A stretch of DNA of 6,354 nucleotides from an uncultured Muribaculaceae bacterium (GTDB lineage Bacteria; Bacteroidota; Bacteroidia; Bacteroidales; Muribaculaceae): positions 1 through 6,354 of the forward strand of contig CAJTRC010000091.1 of NCBI GenBank assembly GCA_910578365.1, written 5' to 3'. The notes under the pieces were generated by a model. It did not search any database and was not told where the DNA came from. It saw only the letters and a program-made list of their open reading frames with translations. The position numbers were made by a program, and so were the translations under genes. Shown piece after piece: positions 5,950 through 6,354 of this stretch (positions within the stretch are counted from its first letter, which is position 1; every line of letters begins with the position of its first letter).

Positions 5950-5978
5950 GCACATAATACCAATTCGTATTACCTTTG
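5947..5978 (+). promoter_or_regulatory. Plus-strand promoter of the divergent ORF
   Basis: The -7 box is TACCTTTG at 5971-5978, matching TAnnTTTG exactly. A -33-like ATTG lies at 5947-5950, 20 bases upstream. O1 and O2 overlap the two elements, the arrangement expected of a repressed early promoter. Transcription would start at about 5985 and give a leader of about 75 bases. Confidence 0.6.
5956..5971. promoter_or_regulatory. Operator O2, near-perfect copy of O1
   Basis: AATACCAATTCGTATT matches the O1 half-sites with one mismatch (C for G at 5961). The centres of O1 and O2 are 22 bp apart, about two helical turns, so two dimers could bind the same face of the DNA. Its last base is the first base of the -7 box at 5971-5978, so occupancy would block the plus-strand promoter. 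Confidence 0.6.
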
Positions 5979-6009
5979 CAGCATCAATCAATCAATACCG
6001 CAAAGGTAA
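5970..6009. repeat. 10-bp inverted repeat spanning the transcription start
   Basis: TTACCTTTGC (5970-5979) and GCAAAGGTAA (6000-6009) are perfect complements separated by 20 bases. The left arm is the -7 box of the plus-strand promoter; the right arm is an identical -7 box on the minus strand (6001-6008). The loop contains a short ATCA repeat (5983-5996). The minus-strand box could give a longer leader for the HTH operon that crosses both operators, but no -33 element supports it. Confidence 0.5.
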
Positions 6010-6058
6010 CGATTTTGATTGAGATAACAGCGACTAAAACGAAATAAAACGACAAGCT

Positions 6059-6244
6059 ATGACAGCGAAAATCAACGGAAAAGAAATCAGCGCTCCCATT
6101 TGGGGTGGCTGTTGTCTTGCTCTCCTGGCACCGTGGAGTGAGATTAAGAAACTCGGCTTCAAGAAGCGTGACCGCTCCTTTGGCTTCATTAGGGACGCAA
6201 ACGGAAGACCTATCTGGAAAACCCAGGCTCGGATGACCCCTTAG
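6059..6244 (+). CDS. Small unknown ORF, probably truncated by an insertion sequence
   Basis: This ORF of 61 codons starts at ATG 6059-6061, about 75 bases after the operator-controlled promoter and behind an A-rich leader with TAAAACGA twice (6035-6042, 6045-6052). That leader type can favour initiation in this phylum. The protein begins MTAKINGKEIS, has a short hydrophobic Trp/Cys stretch (PIWGGCCLALLAPW, 13-26), then a basic segment and FGFIRDANGRPIW. I do not recognise the family. From about residue 59 (MTP and the stop) the codons are made of the TGACCCC motif attributed to an insertion sequence, so the original C-terminus is probably lost. Its place opposite the repressor suggests an early gene of a phage or integrative element. 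Confidence 0.5.
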   Translation: MTAKINGKEISAPIWGGCCLALLAPWSEIKKLGFKKRDRSFGFIRDANGRPIWKTQARMTP

Positions 6245-6251
6245 ACCAAGG

Positions 6252-6293
6252 TTGAATTGACCCCTGAAAATATTTTGAATTGACCCCTGAAAA
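6252..6293 (+). repeat. Two perfect 19-bp direct repeats containing TTGACCCC
   Basis: TTGAATTGACCCCTGAAAA occurs at 6252-6270 and 6275-6293. A partial copy (TGACCCCTTAG) lies at 6234-6244 and an inverted core at 6307-6316. In IS21-type elements such repeats are the transposase-binding sites of the end. Confidence 0.8.
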
Positions 6294-6340
6294 CGTTCTG
6301 GCCGACGGGGTCAATTTTATTTTGTCTTATCTGCTTTTTA

Positions 6341-6348
6341 TAGCTTTG
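6341..6348 (+). promoter_or_regulatory. Possible -7 box reading into the insertion sequence
   Basis: TAGCTTTG matches TAnnTTTG. A TTTG at 6321-6324 is 16 bases upstream, slightly short for a -33 element. It would drive the transposase genes expected to the right. Confidence 0.35.
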
Positions 6349-6354
6349 AGCTTA

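Larger units (their letters stand above)
6234..6354 (+). mobile_element. Probable terminal region of an IS21-family insertion sequence (continues past the edge)
   Basis: The segment begins with TGACCCCTT and carries TTGAATTGACCCCTGAAAA twice as perfect 19-bp direct repeats (6252-6270, 6275-6293; period 23). An inverted core GGGGTCAATT follows at 6307-6316. Several TTGACCCC-type repeats at the ends, and TG at the tip, are characteristic of IS21-family elements. The transposase pair istA/istB would lie to the right, outside the window, so the assignment rests on end structure alone. The exact tip is taken as the TG at 6234-6235. Confidence 0.5.

Noticed and set aside
5983..5996. ATCA microsatellite as a phase-variation tract
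   Set aside because: There are only three and a half units in an untranslated leader, too short to suggest slippage control.
1..6354. CRISPR arrays, tRNA or rRNA genes
   Set aside because: No regularly spaced repeats with unique spacers, and no tRNA-like or rRNA-like segment, were seen on either strand.

Overview
The window looks like chromosomal DNA of a member of the Bacteroidales (Bacteroidota). The evidence is: TAnnTTTG-type -7 promoter boxes in front of the genes; translation starts without Shine-Dalgarno sequences; a lipoprotein with an acidic stretch after its acylated cysteine; an aspartate kinase of the KRGGSDYTA type; and a YbiT-like ABC-F protein with the degenerate second half I recall from this phylum. 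The fairly GC-rich core genes would suit a Muribaculaceae-like gut bacterium, but that family-level guess is weak.

Layout. Bases 1-431 hold no recognisable intact gene, only a short decayed-looking minus-strand reading frame. Bases 432-4960 are a core block of four genes, all on the minus strand. In transcription order they are aspartate kinase (lysC), a YbiT-like ABC-F ATPase, a 97-residue Dabb-family protein, and a metal-efflux permease (SO_0444 type) fused to a C-terminal heavy-metal-associated (HMA) domain. The first three are separated by only 12-13 bases and look cotranscribed from a -7 box just upstream of lysC. The permease follows after 55 bases with its own copy of the same -7 box (GCAAAGTTAC on the plus strand at both places).

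Bases about 5000-6233 look like accessory DNA. A short repressor-like HTH protein with a C-terminal coiled coil is followed after two bases by a small probable surface lipoprotein, both on the minus strand. On the other side of the HTH gene is a compact divergent control region. It has two 16-bp palindromic operators (one perfect, one with a single mismatch) with centres 22 bp apart, overlapping the -33 and -7 elements of a plus-strand promoter. That promoter drives a small unknown ORF. The layout resembles the immunity region of a temperate phage or integrative element, with the lipoprotein in the position of a lysogeny-expressed surface protein.

From about 6234 to the end, repeated TTGACCCC motifs in direct and inverted orientation look like the terminal repeats of an IS21-family insertion sequence. 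It appears to have cut off the small divergent ORF; its transposase genes would lie beyond the right edge. The core genes do not form one pathway. They combine amino-acid biosynthesis, ribosome-associated ATPase function, a small protein of unknown substrate and metal efflux.
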